Source: UBA11574 sp964591175
GTDB taxonomy: Bacteria > Desulfobacterota > Desulfobacteria > Desulfobacterales > UBA11574
Length of the DNA stretch: 64,000 bases
Assembly: GCA_964591175.1 (NCBI GenBank)
Contig: CAZQAF010000005.1
Coordinates: 29,538 to 93,537, forward strand
Reading direction: 5' to 3'
In this document: in pieces, positions 1 through 9,130 of the stretch
Numbering within the stretch: the stretch's first letter is position 1
Layout of the letters: each line of letters opens with the position of its first letter
Made by a program: the position numbers and the translations under genes
Notes under the pieces: model-generated
Seen by the model: only the letters and a program-made list of their open reading frames with translations
Database searches by the model: none
What the model was told of the DNA's origin: nothing

Positions 1-887
1 GGGTCCATAGAAAAAAAATCTTTGGGTTCGATGCAGTACGCCACCCGTCTTCTGCTGTTCTTTTGCTGCTCGTCGTGTTCACAGTCTTAGGTGCAGGATC
101 CCTTTTTGGTTATTTCAAGCTCCAGGACAAAAACAGTAAAAAGGCCGAAGCGGTTTTGATTTCAAGCGCCGATATCCGCCAATCAACGAATATGCCCCTT
201 AACACAAAGATTGAAAATAAAGGGAAAAAACGTTCGAATGAATCAAAAGCTTCAGCGTTAAATTCCATTGAATACCGCCCGCCGGATGCAAATCACAATC
301 GCGCCCCAATGATTGATTCAGACCCAACGACAAATAACAAAGCGCGGTTGGCATTTATAAGAAAAAAAACCGATCCATCTCATATCGTATCGAAAATTAA
401 AGCCAGACAACCGGATAGATCCTCGACATCCCAAGAATCGACGACCCCTGATGTAAAGCAGGTTTTTCTTTCGAATGCAAAAAAGAACGCAAAAATTGCC
501 CGTTTGATTTCGGATATTCATGGTGAGATGGGGCGCGGCAATAAAGATCGAATTGTAAAACTTTTTAATGAACTGGCAATGATAAAGGGACAAGACAACA
601 ATTATGTTCTCAAATTAAAAGCGGTTTGGCATATACGCAATCAAGAGTATGAGGACGCAGCAAATTTGTTGAGAACCGTGCTTTCGAGAAACGGGCTCGA
701 TCTGGAAGCAGGTCTCAATATGGCAATTGTTGAGATCAATACCGGAAAGGAACAAAGCGCCTACCGGCGGCTGGAAAACCTTCAAAAAAGTTATCCGGAC
801 AGTATACGGCTGGCTGAGATCCTTCAAGGTTTGAGACGATTATTTAACGGAGAGCAAATCCGACATTTCAGCACACACGATGGGTGA
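1..887 (+). CDS. MshN-like TPR pilus-assembly protein, 5' end cut by the window
   Basis: The reading frame is open to the left edge, so the true start lies outside. The visible part is a short cytoplasmic stretch, one hydrophobic segment (about 63-120), a long Lys/Ser/Asn-rich linker, and a helical C-terminal region from about nt 470 whose A/L/Y spacing suggests TPR repeats. MSHA pilus clusters encode an inner-membrane TPR protein (MshN) next to the MshM ATPase, MshE and MshG. That order is conserved here, which is the main reason for the call; sequence likeness alone is weak. Its stop overlaps the GTG start of the next gene, implying translational coupling. Likely role: periplasmic scaffold of the pilus machine. 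Confidence 0.6.
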   Translation, partial: VHRKKIFGFDAVRHPSSAVLLLLVVFTVLGAGSLFGYFKLQDKNSKKAEAVLISSADIRQSTNMPLNTKIENKGKKRSNESKASALNSIEYRPPDANHNRAPMIDSDPTTNNKARLAFIRKKTDPSHIVSKIKARQPDRSSTSQESTTPDVKQVFLSNAKKNAKIARLISDIHGEMGRGNKDRIVKLFNELAMIKGQDNNYVLKLKAVWHIRNQEYEDAANLLRTVLSRNGLDLEAGLNMAIVEINTGKEQSAYRRLENLQKSYPDSIRLAEILQGLRRLFNGEQIRHFSTHDG

Positions 888-2461
888 CGGCAAAGATGAT
901 GAAAACGGTTTTAGCTAAAGAAGAACAAGGCTGCCTCGATTTTTTCGGATTATATCATAATCCTTTTCCAGTGGCGCCGGAGGAAGAAAACTTTTATTTT
1001 TCCGGCCATATCGAACAGATTCTATCTGAAATCATCTTTGGAATTAATGCTCGAAAAGGCTTCATGGTTCTGACCGGCGAGGTGGGACTCGGAAAAACCA
1101 CCATCAGTCGAAGAATCATGAACATTATCGAAAAACAGGGTATTGAGACATCGCTGGTCTTTTATACCGGTTTTCAAGATGTCGAACTGATTCGAGAAAT
1201 AAACCGGGATTTCGGGCTGACGGCGGAGAGTTTGCTTTTCAGCGACCAGATGCATCTTTTGTACAATTTTTTGGTGGATCGAAATCGATGTAAAAAAAAC
1301 TGCACCATCATCATTGATGACGCACAGAATCTTGATCATAAGAGCCTCGAACTTCTTCGGATGATTTCAAATCTTGAAACAGGCGGGAAAAAACTGGTTC
1401 AGATTTTATTGGTAGGTCAGCCTGAGTTGATGGCATTGCTGGATTCAGAAGAACTCAGACAGCTAAAGAGCAGAATATTCATTCAAGCAGAGGTGAAATC
1501 CCTGACACCGGAAGAGCTCAAAGACTACCTTTCTTTCAAACTAAACCTGGCCGGAAACAGAGGACAAATAAGAATTCAAAAAACAGCTTTGACTAGATTA
1601 TATAGGCTCAGCAAAGGAAATTTTAGACAGGTCAACCTGCTGATGGACCGATGTTTGTATGTCGCTTTCCTCCACGATACCAAGGAGATTACAGGAAAGA
1701 TTGTCACGGAAGCATACATGGATCTTCACCCTAAAAAATTGACACTTTTTAAAAAGCCGCTTATTTTGACGGCTTCGATGATATTGGTCTTATCGCTATT
1801 CGGTGGAATTGTTTATTCGGGTTTCAATCGGTATGTTCCCGGAATATCTTCAATCGCCGGAATCGACGCCACCTTAAAATGTGATAAGAGTCGATTCAGG
1901 TCTGAAGTCCCCAACGTTGCATGGCAGACAACGGACCGCACCGACGATAAAACCGATAACCATTCGATACGAACTATCGATATCCCCGAATCGGTGGGTA
2001 ATTTTTTAAAAGAATATAAACTTGTCCAATATAAGATCCCTTTTTTTAAAGCCTTGAAGACCGATCGGTTTCAAGAGATAACGGAACTTATATACAGAAA
2101 GACAGGATACATGCTGATCATGCTGGATCGTGTTTCAAATCAGCTTGAAAATAAATATGGAACACTAAAATATGTTTCAGGTTCGGCGAACCATCCGAAA
2201 TTATATCTATTCTGGCGTCCTCCGATAATCGTTAAAAAGTTTTACTATTATTATAATGGAGAAGAAATACTTAGCCTTCAAAAGATGATGGCTAAAATCG
2301 GTCTGTATACCGCCCGAATGGATGGGAAGGTTGGTAAGAATCTTATGCTGGCTGTGGTTGGTTTTCAAAAACAAATGGGACTTCCCGTGACCGGATATCC
2401 GGATGCAAAAACCATTTTCCTTTTATGCAGAAAAATGGAAGGCCTAAACAATGGTGCATGA
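884..2461 (+). CDS. mshM: MshM/ExeA-like AAA ATPase with C-terminal peptidoglycan-binding domain
   Basis: 525 aa. The N-terminal AAA ATPase has a Walker A motif (GEVGLGKTT, about 65-73) and Walker B (CTIIIDDAQNL, about 139-150). The opening DFFGLYHNPFPVAPEEE is typical of ExeA/MshM proteins. A single membrane segment lies at about 291-314. The C-terminus (about 458-518, EEILSLQKMM to DAKTIFLL) resembles a peptidoglycan-binding type 1 fold. The family is thought to use ATP to place the secretin or pilus complex in the cell wall. The GTG at 884 overlaps the upstream stop; ATGs at 896 and 899 are alternative starts. The 3' end overlaps the next gene by 11 bases, consistent with one pilus operon. 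Confidence 0.82.
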   Translation: MTAKMMKTVLAKEEQGCLDFFGLYHNPFPVAPEEENFYFSGHIEQILSEIIFGINARKGFMVLTGEVGLGKTTISRRIMNIIEKQGIETSLVFYTGFQDVELIREINRDFGLTAESLLFSDQMHLLYNFLVDRNRCKKNCTIIIDDAQNLDHKSLELLRMISNLETGGKKLVQILLVGQPELMALLDSEELRQLKSRIFIQAEVKSLTPEELKDYLSFKLNLAGNRGQIRIQKTALTRLYRLSKGNFRQVNLLMDRCLYVAFLHDTKEITGKIVTEAYMDLHPKKLTLFKKPLILTASMILVLSLFGGIVYSGFNRYVPGISSIAGIDATLKCDKSRFRSEVPNVAWQTTDRTDDKTDNHSIRTIDIPESVGNFLKEYKLVQYKIPFFKALKTDRFQEITELIYRKTGYMLIMLDRVSNQLENKYGTLKYVSGSANHPKLYLFWRPPIIVKKFYYYYNGEEILSLQKMMAKIGLYTARMDGKVGKNLMLAVVGFQKQMGLPVTGYPDAKTIFLLCRKMEGLNNGA

Positions 2462-4112
2462 TAAAAAAATAAAACCCCTGGGTGTTGTATTAAAAGAAAA
2501 GGGACTTGTCACGGACGAGTACATCGGTTATGCGCTGCAGGAACAGAAGATCACCCGTGAAAAAATCGGAGAAATATTAGAACGACTCGGATTTGTTACG
2601 GAGAATGATATTGTTATGGCACTGTCCGAACAAGGCGGCGTTCCCTATATTGATGTGGATACTATCCTTCCCGAAGAAAATGTTCTTAAACTTTTCAATA
2701 AAAAATTATGCCTTAACAATTCATTTCTTCCCTTTCGGAAAACAGAAAATTTACTGGAGATCGCAGCACATAATCTGATCGACGAGAAACTCGGACAAAC
2801 CATCTCAAGACAGACGGGACTGCTGCCGAAATTTTACATTTCCGAGCGCAAGAAAATCATTCGAGCCATCAATAAATTCTACTATTTTCTTGAAAATCCC
2901 GTTGAGAAACTCATTGAAAAAGAAGTTTATCTTCTTTCTCAAAGTGAAGAGATGGCAAGAGGGTTCGATAACTTGATCAAGCATATCCTGCATCTATCCG
3001 TCAAAATGCGGGCTACGGATATCCATATCAAACCGATGAAACTGTCAACCAGCATTTCATTTAGAATTGACGGCGTCATAACATCGGTCTTATCCCTTCC
3101 GGTTGAGTTGAACCGAATTGTGTCCAGCCTCAAAATGAAAGCGGATATGGATATTGCAGAACAGCGGTTACCTCAGGACGGACGGTTTTCCGCCACCATA
3201 TTGAACAACAACTACGACTTCAGGGTGTCCACCATTGTTTCACCCCTGGGCGAGAGCATGGTTCTTCGTGTTCTTCCCATGGAGAGTTCGGTGGCGGGTC
3301 TGGAACAGCTTGGTTTTTTTACGGAACATATCCAGACTCTGGAAAAAATGTTCAACGAACCTTTCGGCATCATCCTCATTACCGGGCCCACCGGATCCGG
3401 AAAATCGACGACCCTTTTTTCCGGAATCAGAAGACTTAACTTGCTTCAAAAAAATACCATCACCGTTGAGGAACCCATTGAATTCGACATCCCCTTGCTG
3501 CGGCAAACCCAGGTGAACGAAAAAGCCGGATATACGTTTGCCAACGCCATACGATACTTCTTGCGGCATGATCCGGACGTCATTTTAGTGGGCGAAGTAA
3601 GAGATTCAGAGACTGCTGCCACAGCGGTAACCGCCGCGACCACCGGTCATCTGGTTCTTTCTACCATGCACACAAACAGCGCGATCGGTACCATCCCAAG
3701 ACTCATGGATCTCGGTATTCGACCATTTTTGATTGCCGACGCTCTTGTCGGAGTGGTCAGTCAACGACTTGTACGCAAAATCTGCAACGGCTGCAAAACG
3801 TCCTATGAGCCGTCCGAACAAGAAAAAATTTACTTGAAAGATAGCAATATTGAAACGCTTTTCAAAGGTCAAGGATGCGAACTTTGCAGCGGTACAGGAT
3901 ACTTCGAAAGAACGCTGATTTATGAACTTCTCTCCATCGACCAAAACCTGTCTCAATTGATTGAAAAAGGGGCCGATTTAAGCATGATTTTAAGTACGGC
4001 GAAAGCATCGGGCTTTGAAGATATTTTCGAAATATCGAGAAATAAAGTTAAACAGGGTATCACTACAACGGAAGAAGCCGTGCGCGCCCTGGGTTACATC
4101 AGACAACTGTAG
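2451..4112 (+). CDS. mshE: MshE-type pilus extension ATPase with c-di-GMP-binding N-domain
   Basis: 553 aa GspE/PilB-family hexameric ATPase that would power pilus extension at the inner membrane. The N-terminus (about 5-57) holds two tandem copies of the MshEN pattern, LGxxLxxxGxxxxxxxxxALxxQ (PLGVVLKEKGLVTDE..ALQEQ, then KIGEILERLGFVTEN..ALSEQ), the c-di-GMP site described for MshE. The first copy has Pro where Arg is usual. Walker A is GPTGSGKSTT (about 313-322), the Walker B region is DPDVILVGEVRD (about 373-385), followed by the STMHTN box. Two CxxC pairs (CNGC about 444, CELC about 476) form the zinc site of GspE ATPases. It lies between MshM- and MshG-like genes. Confidence 0.88.
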   Translation: MVHDKKIKPLGVVLKEKGLVTDEYIGYALQEQKITREKIGEILERLGFVTENDIVMALSEQGGVPYIDVDTILPEENVLKLFNKKLCLNNSFLPFRKTENLLEIAAHNLIDEKLGQTISRQTGLLPKFYISERKKIIRAINKFYYFLENPVEKLIEKEVYLLSQSEEMARGFDNLIKHILHLSVKMRATDIHIKPMKLSTSISFRIDGVITSVLSLPVELNRIVSSLKMKADMDIAEQRLPQDGRFSATILNNNYDFRVSTIVSPLGESMVLRVLPMESSVAGLEQLGFFTEHIQTLEKMFNEPFGIILITGPTGSGKSTTLFSGIRRLNLLQKNTITVEEPIEFDIPLLRQTQVNEKAGYTFANAIRYFLRHDPDVILVGEVRDSETAATAVTAATTGHLVLSTMHTNSAIGTIPRLMDLGIRPFLIADALVGVVSQRLVRKICNGCKTSYEPSEQEKIYLKDSNIETLFKGQGCELCSGTGYFERTLIYELLSIDQNLSQLIEKGADLSMILSTAKASGFEDIFEISRNKVKQGITTTEEAVRALGYIRQL

Positions 4113-4121
4113 AATAGCGCA

Positions 4122-5360
4122 ATGATGAATTACTTCAGGTATAAACTCATAAACCCCAACGGAAAGCCTTCTTCGGGTCTTATCAAGCTCCCTTATCAGG
4201 ATGAGATATCAACGGCCGCCTATCTGGAAAGAAACGGGAGCATGGCTATTTATGTTTCAAAGCTTGGAAAATTTGAGTCTTTATTTCCGAAGTTGAATTC
4301 GTTTAGGCTGTCTAAACGAATGAAACGAACGGATCAAGCCAATTTACTGAACAATCTCTCCCTTCTTCTACGTTCCGGGATGCCATTGAACACCGCCCTC
4401 GAAGAAGTTGCACAAACCATCTCCCATCCCGGATTGGCCGGCAATATCCAGGATATCGTCGGTGCTGTTCGAGGAGGCATGTCTTTTTCGGAGGCTGCCG
4501 GAAAATTCAGCGACATCTTTACTGAAACGGTTATCTGTCTCATTCGAATCGGTGAAGAAACAGGAAGACTCGATGAGATGCTAAAAGATGCCTCCGAACA
4601 CGTAAGTCGGATGCATACCATTATCAGCGACACTCAAAGAGCCCTCTTATACCCGATATTTGTATTATTTTCAATAGGCATCGGCCTTGTTTTTTGGCTT
4701 TACTATGTGGTGCCCAAAATTCTTGAGCTTTTCAAGGAAATGAATGTCGCGCTTCCGACAATTACGGTTTATCTTCTAAAAATATCCGATTTTATTCAAA
4801 CCCACTTTGTTTACTTGATCGTGGGAATTGTTTCAATACCTATTTTCTTGATGACCGCTCGAAAGGGAAGCCGAAAGTTTAGAAAAGTCATCGATCGGGT
4901 GATGCTTAAACTCCCCGTATCAAAAGCGATTATCTCAGCTTCTAATCTTGCCCATATCACCGAATATTTTTCTTTATTGATCAGATCCGGGATAAACATA
5001 TTGCAAGCCGTCAAAATATTAAAAGACAGCATACGAAATGAAATTTATCGAGATAAACTCGAAGTGGTGGGAAAAGAAATAAAACAAGGCAGCAGTATTT
5101 CGGAAGCCTTTGCCGGTGCCACAATTTTTCCGGCCTTTATCACACGGATGATCGGCATCGGTGAAGTGAGCGGAACCCTTGAAGAACAGTTGGGAAATAT
5201 TGCCCGAGAATATACCAAAAGACTGTCCAATTTGGTTGAAATGATCGGGAAAATGATCGAGCCGATTATTCTTGTGGTGGCAGGCGCCATTTTTGCCGTT
5301 ATTTTCTTGGCGCTGTTGCTTCCTGTTTACGATATGGTCGGTCATGTCGGCGGCATGTAG
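4122..5360 (+). CDS. mshG: MshG/GspF-type inner-membrane platform protein
   Basis: 412 aa, the usual GspF/PilC length. It has two T2SSF repeats, each with the typical LLRSGMPLNTALEEVA / LIRSGINILQAVKIL signature, and each followed by an IGEETGRLDEML / IGEVSGTLEEQL motif. Predicted membrane segments are at about 171-195, 228-243 and 379-403. It would anchor MshE and guide pilin subunits. It begins 9 bases after the mshE stop, and a tandem ATG leaves the start uncertain by one codon. It is followed by the prepilin gene after 39 bases. Confidence 0.85.
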   Translation: MMNYFRYKLINPNGKPSSGLIKLPYQDEISTAAYLERNGSMAIYVSKLGKFESLFPKLNSFRLSKRMKRTDQANLLNNLSLLLRSGMPLNTALEEVAQTISHPGLAGNIQDIVGAVRGGMSFSEAAGKFSDIFTETVICLIRIGEETGRLDEMLKDASEHVSRMHTIISDTQRALLYPIFVLFSIGIGLVFWLYYVVPKILELFKEMNVALPTITVYLLKISDFIQTHFVYLIVGIVSIPIFLMTARKGSRKFRKVIDRVMLKLPVSKAIISASNLAHITEYFSLLIRSGINILQAVKILKDSIRNEIYRDKLEVVGKEIKQGSSISEAFAGATIFPAFITRMIGIGEVSGTLEEQLGNIAREYTKRLSNLVEMIGKMIEPIILVVAGAIFAVIFLALLLPVYDMVGHVGGM

Positions 5361-5399
5361 CAAATCGGATCACCATAGAGCGGAACTTGCAGCGAAGAT

Positions 5400-8126
5400 A
5401 TGATTCATTTATCAAAGAATAAAAAAAATAGCCTTTCGCCGGGATTTACCTTGATAGAAATGGCGGTAGTCCTGGTCATTGTGGGAATTATCATCTCGAT
5501 CGTGGCAACGGTCTTGCCTTCCCTTATCAAGTCTTCAAAAGTCAAAAAGGCCCGGGCCATATTGGAAGAAGTGGACTATGCAATCCAGGGGTATGTTGCC
5601 GCCAACGGCCGCCTGCCGTTTGCGGATAATGGCACCACCGGCGAGGAGGATTCCGCAACGCCGACATATTTTGGAAATCTTCCCTATGTCACACTGGGCC
5701 TTTCTTCGGGCGATGATGCATGGGGAAACCGTCTGAAATACGGTGTAAACAAGGATTTAACCACCACGAATGTCGACACTTTGGGTGAGGCATTGAAAAC
5801 AGCATGTTCGGATAACCCGGTAAATCCGGATAAACTCCATGTAAACATTAACGGCGTGCAGACGCACATGGCCTATGTCATCGTGAGCGGTGGTCTGAAA
5901 GATGAAAACGGCGCCGGCGGACTATTCGACGGGTTAAATCAGGTGGATGATGCGGGTTATGATGATCCGAACAGAATCATCGAATCCGGCGCTTACGATG
6001 ATTTGATGATCGCCAAAGCATGTACGGTAATGGCCGGAGCTCAAGGGTTCGGTTTAGGAAACGGCAGTGGGAATAGCGGAAATTCCAACAGTACATCTGA
6101 AGTTTGTGACAATGGTGTCGACGATGACGGCGACGGTCACATAGATTGTGATGATCAGGACTGTTATAATGTTTCACCGTGCGGGCCGGGGGGCAGCAAG
6201 GTTTCGATCACGACCGCCTCCATCCCGGCCGGATACGTCAATGGGAGCTATTCGGCAGCCTTTAATGCCACCGGCGGGACAACGCCTTATGAATGGACCC
6301 TGACCGATAACGGTAATTTTTCCAACCTGTTTCTTCACACTTATCTCGGTCAGCTCTCCGGAACACTCGGCCAATGTCCCGGTACCTATACCATCGGCGT
6401 CCAGGTCAATGATTCCGATACGGAAAACGATCCCGATCCCAATCCCAGCAATTTCACGATTCAGGTGAAAAACAATTTATCGATTTCACGAACCAGCGGT
6501 TCCGGAGTGGATATTTCCTGGAACAGTGTCACTCAGCAGGAAACCTTTCAAGCCAGCGGCGGACATATTGGAGACATTCAATGGTCCCTGGATGCCGGCG
6601 GCGCAACAGGCTTCTCAGTATCTTCCACCGGGAGTGACACGTGTAGCATCAAGAAGAACGGCATCTCTTCGGTGGGTTCCTACACCTTTACCCTTACAGC
6701 CACCGATGCATCCTGTCCAAGCAATACCGCAAAGATTATCCTGAGCGTTTCAATATTATCCAATGCCGGCGGTGCGCCTTTTACCGTCAATATGTCCGCG
6801 GAATGGCACATGGATGAATGCAGTTGGGACGGTACAAGCGGAGAGGTTAAAGACTCCGGTGACAATGGACTTGATGGAACCGCTAAAAATGGTGCAAATA
6901 CCATTGGTTCAGGAAAGATTTGCAGAGCCGGATATTTTGACGGAAGCAATGACTATTTGGACATGGGGGACATTCTAAACGATGTTTTCGGAACAGGCAG
7001 CGATTCGTTTTCCGTGGCTGCGTGGATAAACCCTTTATCCCTGAGCGACTCCCAGACCAATCATGGTACCCAAAACTGTTTCTCGGCCAAGGCTTCAGAT
7101 TCATATAACGACAATTTCGAAATCGGTGTTAACACTGACGGTACCATCCATGTTTATATCGATACTTTGGGAAAAGATAAGGATGCTGACCTTGGTACGG
7201 CCGGCAGTATCACCGTCGGGATTTGGAATTTTGTCGTTATGTCTTACAATAATGGTTCCGTTACCGTAACCGTCAACGATAAAAAATATCAAGATACCAG
7301 TACCTGGAGTGGGGGAGGGGGGCTGGATAACGCCGCCGGCAGTCCTTTTACCATCGGCAGTTCTCAGCATACCGACAACTATTTTAAAGGCAAGATCGAT
7401 GAGGTAATGGTTTTCTCCAAAGCGTTGACCGATGAGGAGATCACTAGTCTATACTCAACGACTCATGCATGCACGGGATCATGCTATACGGAACCTTTGG
7501 CGGTGTATTATATGGATGAGGCTTCATGGAATGTCGGAACGGTCGGTGAAGTAAAAGATTCGTCCGGAAACGGTTATATCGGCACCCCTTACGGAAGTGC
7601 CGCAATCAATACCACCGACAGCCATATCGGCTATTCCGGAGAATTTACCGGCAGCAATGGTTATATCGATATTTCCGGCCTTCCGGTTTCGACCTCATCC
7701 GGTGATCAAACCACCGTGACCTTTTGGATGAAATGGCTTGGCGGAAACGGCGAGATGCCCATTGGATGGACTTCATACGATCTTTGGCTCAGCGGCGATC
7801 ATTTCGGATTTAATACCGCGCAGGGAGATATCTACGGAATTGACGGAGCATCTGCAAAACTTGCCGACGACTGGCACCATATTGCCGCAGTGTTTACCAA
7901 TAACGGTACATTACAAAACAGCCTCTTCATCGACGGCGTAGAACAGTCTCTGAGCACGGTTCAAGGGTCGAGCCATGGGGACAGGACGGTGGGCTCGAAT
8001 TTCAGGTTCAGTGGATGGCTGAACAATTCGAGTTACAGATTCAACGGCCTGATCGATGAGCTAAGAATATACAACAGGGGATTGTCTGACAGTGAAGTCT
8101 CAGACGATAAAGCGCTGACCCACTAG
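5400..8126 (+). CDS. Very large type IV prepilin-like protein with Ig-like and two LamG-like domains
   Basis: 908 aa. The leader ends SPG|FTLIE, so cleavage after Gly15 would give Phe as residue 1 and Glu at mature +5. A hydrophobic alpha1-N helix follows (MAVVLVIVGIIISIV). The pilin-like region runs to about 225. Next come a Cys/Asp-rich segment of thrombospondin-type calcium-binding appearance (CDNGVDDDGDGHIDC, about 236-262), an Ig/cadherin-like region (about 275-455), and two LamG/concanavalin-like domains (about 463-687 and 697-904) that share VKDS(G)xxG, DGSNDYLDMGD-like and GKIDEVMVFSKAL / GLIDELRIYNRGL motifs. It is probably a minor tip pilin or adhesin rather than the main subunit. 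It ends the pilus cluster. Confidence 0.85.
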   Translation: MIHLSKNKKNSLSPGFTLIEMAVVLVIVGIIISIVATVLPSLIKSSKVKKARAILEEVDYAIQGYVAANGRLPFADNGTTGEEDSATPTYFGNLPYVTLGLSSGDDAWGNRLKYGVNKDLTTTNVDTLGEALKTACSDNPVNPDKLHVNINGVQTHMAYVIVSGGLKDENGAGGLFDGLNQVDDAGYDDPNRIIESGAYDDLMIAKACTVMAGAQGFGLGNGSGNSGNSNSTSEVCDNGVDDDGDGHIDCDDQDCYNVSPCGPGGSKVSITTASIPAGYVNGSYSAAFNATGGTTPYEWTLTDNGNFSNLFLHTYLGQLSGTLGQCPGTYTIGVQVNDSDTENDPDPNPSNFTIQVKNNLSISRTSGSGVDISWNSVTQQETFQASGGHIGDIQWSLDAGGATGFSVSSTGSDTCSIKKNGISSVGSYTFTLTATDASCPSNTAKIILSVSILSNAGGAPFTVNMSAEWHMDECSWDGTSGEVKDSGDNGLDGTAKNGANTIGSGKICRAGYFDGSNDYLDMGDILNDVFGTGSDSFSVAAWINPLSLSDSQTNHGTQNCFSAKASDSYNDNFEIGVNTDGTIHVYIDTLGKDKDADLGTAGSITVGIWNFVVMSYNNGSVTVTVNDKKYQDTSTWSGGGGLDNAAGSPFTIGSSQHTDNYFKGKIDEVMVFSKALTDEEITSLYSTTHACTGSCYTEPLAVYYMDEASWNVGTVGEVKDSSGNGYIGTPYGSAAINTTDSHIGYSGEFTGSNGYIDISGLPVSTSSGDQTTVTFWMKWLGGNGEMPIGWTSYDLWLSGDHFGFNTAQGDIYGIDGASAKLADDWHHIAAVFTNNGTLQNSLFIDGVEQSLSTVQGSSHGDRTVGSNFRFSGWLNNSSYRFNGLIDELRIYNRGLSDSEVSDDKALTH

Positions 8127-8260
8127 CAGTAGTTTTGAATTGTTTGTATTTTGAGTATTGAAATTTGGGATTTAGGTACCGTGTGCAGAGGCGGATCGAC
8201 ACCATATGAGGTAGTTAGTATTGATGTTGCTGACATCAGGATCTTTTGGTGCCCTTTTTC

Positions 8261-8289
8261 TTGACACGTCATAAAATTTCTCATAGCGT
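8261..8289 (+). promoter_or_regulatory. Possible sigma70 promoter before the 97-aa gene
   Basis: A perfect TTGACA at 8261-8266 is followed, 17 bases on, by TAGCGT (8284-8289), a poor -10. It lies 55 bases upstream of the start at 8344, in an otherwise featureless 217-bp gap. The -35 match is good and the -10 is weak. Confidence 0.25.
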
Positions 8290-8343
8290 GGTGGCATACG
8301 ATTGATTGCCGGTGGCGCTGTGAGCATTGAGGAGCGCTGCGAA

Positions 8344-8637
8344 ATGAAAATACATTTAAAATTTGATGAATCAGACCCGAAGGATACGCGCTTTACAGTG
8401 GTTGTCAACGACACGCCCTGTGGCCAATTGGCCATGATGACCGAAGATGCCGTTAGAATGACGGACATTTTCAAATCAGGCTGCTCACAGCATGAGTGCG
8501 TTTTTGAATATTCCGGCGAACTTTACCAGTCCGAAAGCTGGGTCATCTGGCGAAAAAGAAGCGGAAAAGAGCGAAGAAGCGGACGGGACCGGAGAACAGG
8601 CCAGGACCGCAGAATCGGCGATGACAGAAGAAAATGA
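8344..8637 (+). CDS. Small conserved-looking protein with Arg/Asp-rich repeat tail
   Basis: 97 aa, function unknown. The ATG at 8344 is preceded at 9 bases by GAGGAG, which is why the in-frame TTG at 8302 was not chosen. The N-terminal two thirds reads as a small alpha/beta domain (MKIHLKFDESDPKDTRF..). The last 25 residues are four near-repeats of (R/D)RR(S/T/I)G(R/Q/D)D ending in DDRRK. Such DRR-type tails are common in small deltaproteobacterial proteins, and the 76-aa protein at 12437-12667 has a looser version. A well-placed GGAGG then begins the adenosine-specific kinase gene 10 bases on, so the two are probably cotranscribed. Confidence 0.6.
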   Translation: MKIHLKFDESDPKDTRFTVVVNDTPCGQLAMMTEDAVRMTDIFKSGCSQHECVFEYSGELYQSESWVIWRKRSGKERRSGRDRRTGQDRRIGDDRRK

Positions 8638-8647
8638 TGGAGGGGAT

Positions 8648-9130
8648 ATGGATATCAAAACGGTCAAGATCGAGAAACCGGAAGCGTTAAACTTGATTTT
8701 AGGGCATTCTCACTTCATTAAGACGGTGGAAGATATCTATGAGACGATGGTCAATACCGTACCCGGAGCGAAATTCGGTCTGGCATTTTGCGAATCTTCC
8801 GGGCCATGTCTGGTGAGATACTCGGGCACGGATGACGACCTGGTCGAATTGGCAACAAAAAATGCCTATGCGCTTTCGGCCGGACACAGCTTTATACTTT
8901 TGATGAAGGACATGTTTCCTATCAATGTCCTAAATGCCGTTAAAAATGTCCCCGAAGTTTGCAGAATCTTTTGCGCGACGGCAAATCCTGTGGAAGTTCT
9001 TGTTGCAGAAACAGAACAGGGACGGGGCATCATCGGTGTCATTGACGGTTTTAAATCAAAAGGCATTGAATCCGAAGCGGATATCGCAGAACGTAAACAG
9101 TTTCTGCGTACGATCGGATATAAACTATGA
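8648..9130 (+). CDS. Adenosine-specific kinase family protein (PF04008)
   Basis: 160 aa, matching the family length. Typical blocks are EKPEALNLILGHSHFIKTVEDIYE, PGAKFGLAFCESSGP, ARYSG-like LVRYSGTDDDLVELA, the hydrophobic GHSFILLM.DMFPINVLNAVKNVPEVCRIFCATANPVEVLV, and the C-terminal GRGIIGVIDG. The start is the ATG at 8648, 3-9 bases after GGAGGGG; a longer frame opening at 8492 only reads through the upstream gene. The family's assignment rests on an archaeal structure with weak adenosine kinase activity, so the in vivo role is unsettled. Its end overlaps the convergent phosphoesterase gene by 6 bases. Confidence 0.8.
   Translation: MDIKTVKIEKPEALNLILGHSHFIKTVEDIYETMVNTVPGAKFGLAFCESSGPCLVRYSGTDDDLVELATKNAYALSAGHSFILLMKDMFPINVLNAVKNVPEVCRIFCATANPVEVLVAETEQGRGIIGVIDGFKSKGIESEADIAERKQFLRTIGYKL

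Noticed and set aside
8172..8474. A 100-codon minus-strand frame
   Set aside because: It is antisense to the 97-aa gene, which has a strong ribosome site; this frame has none.
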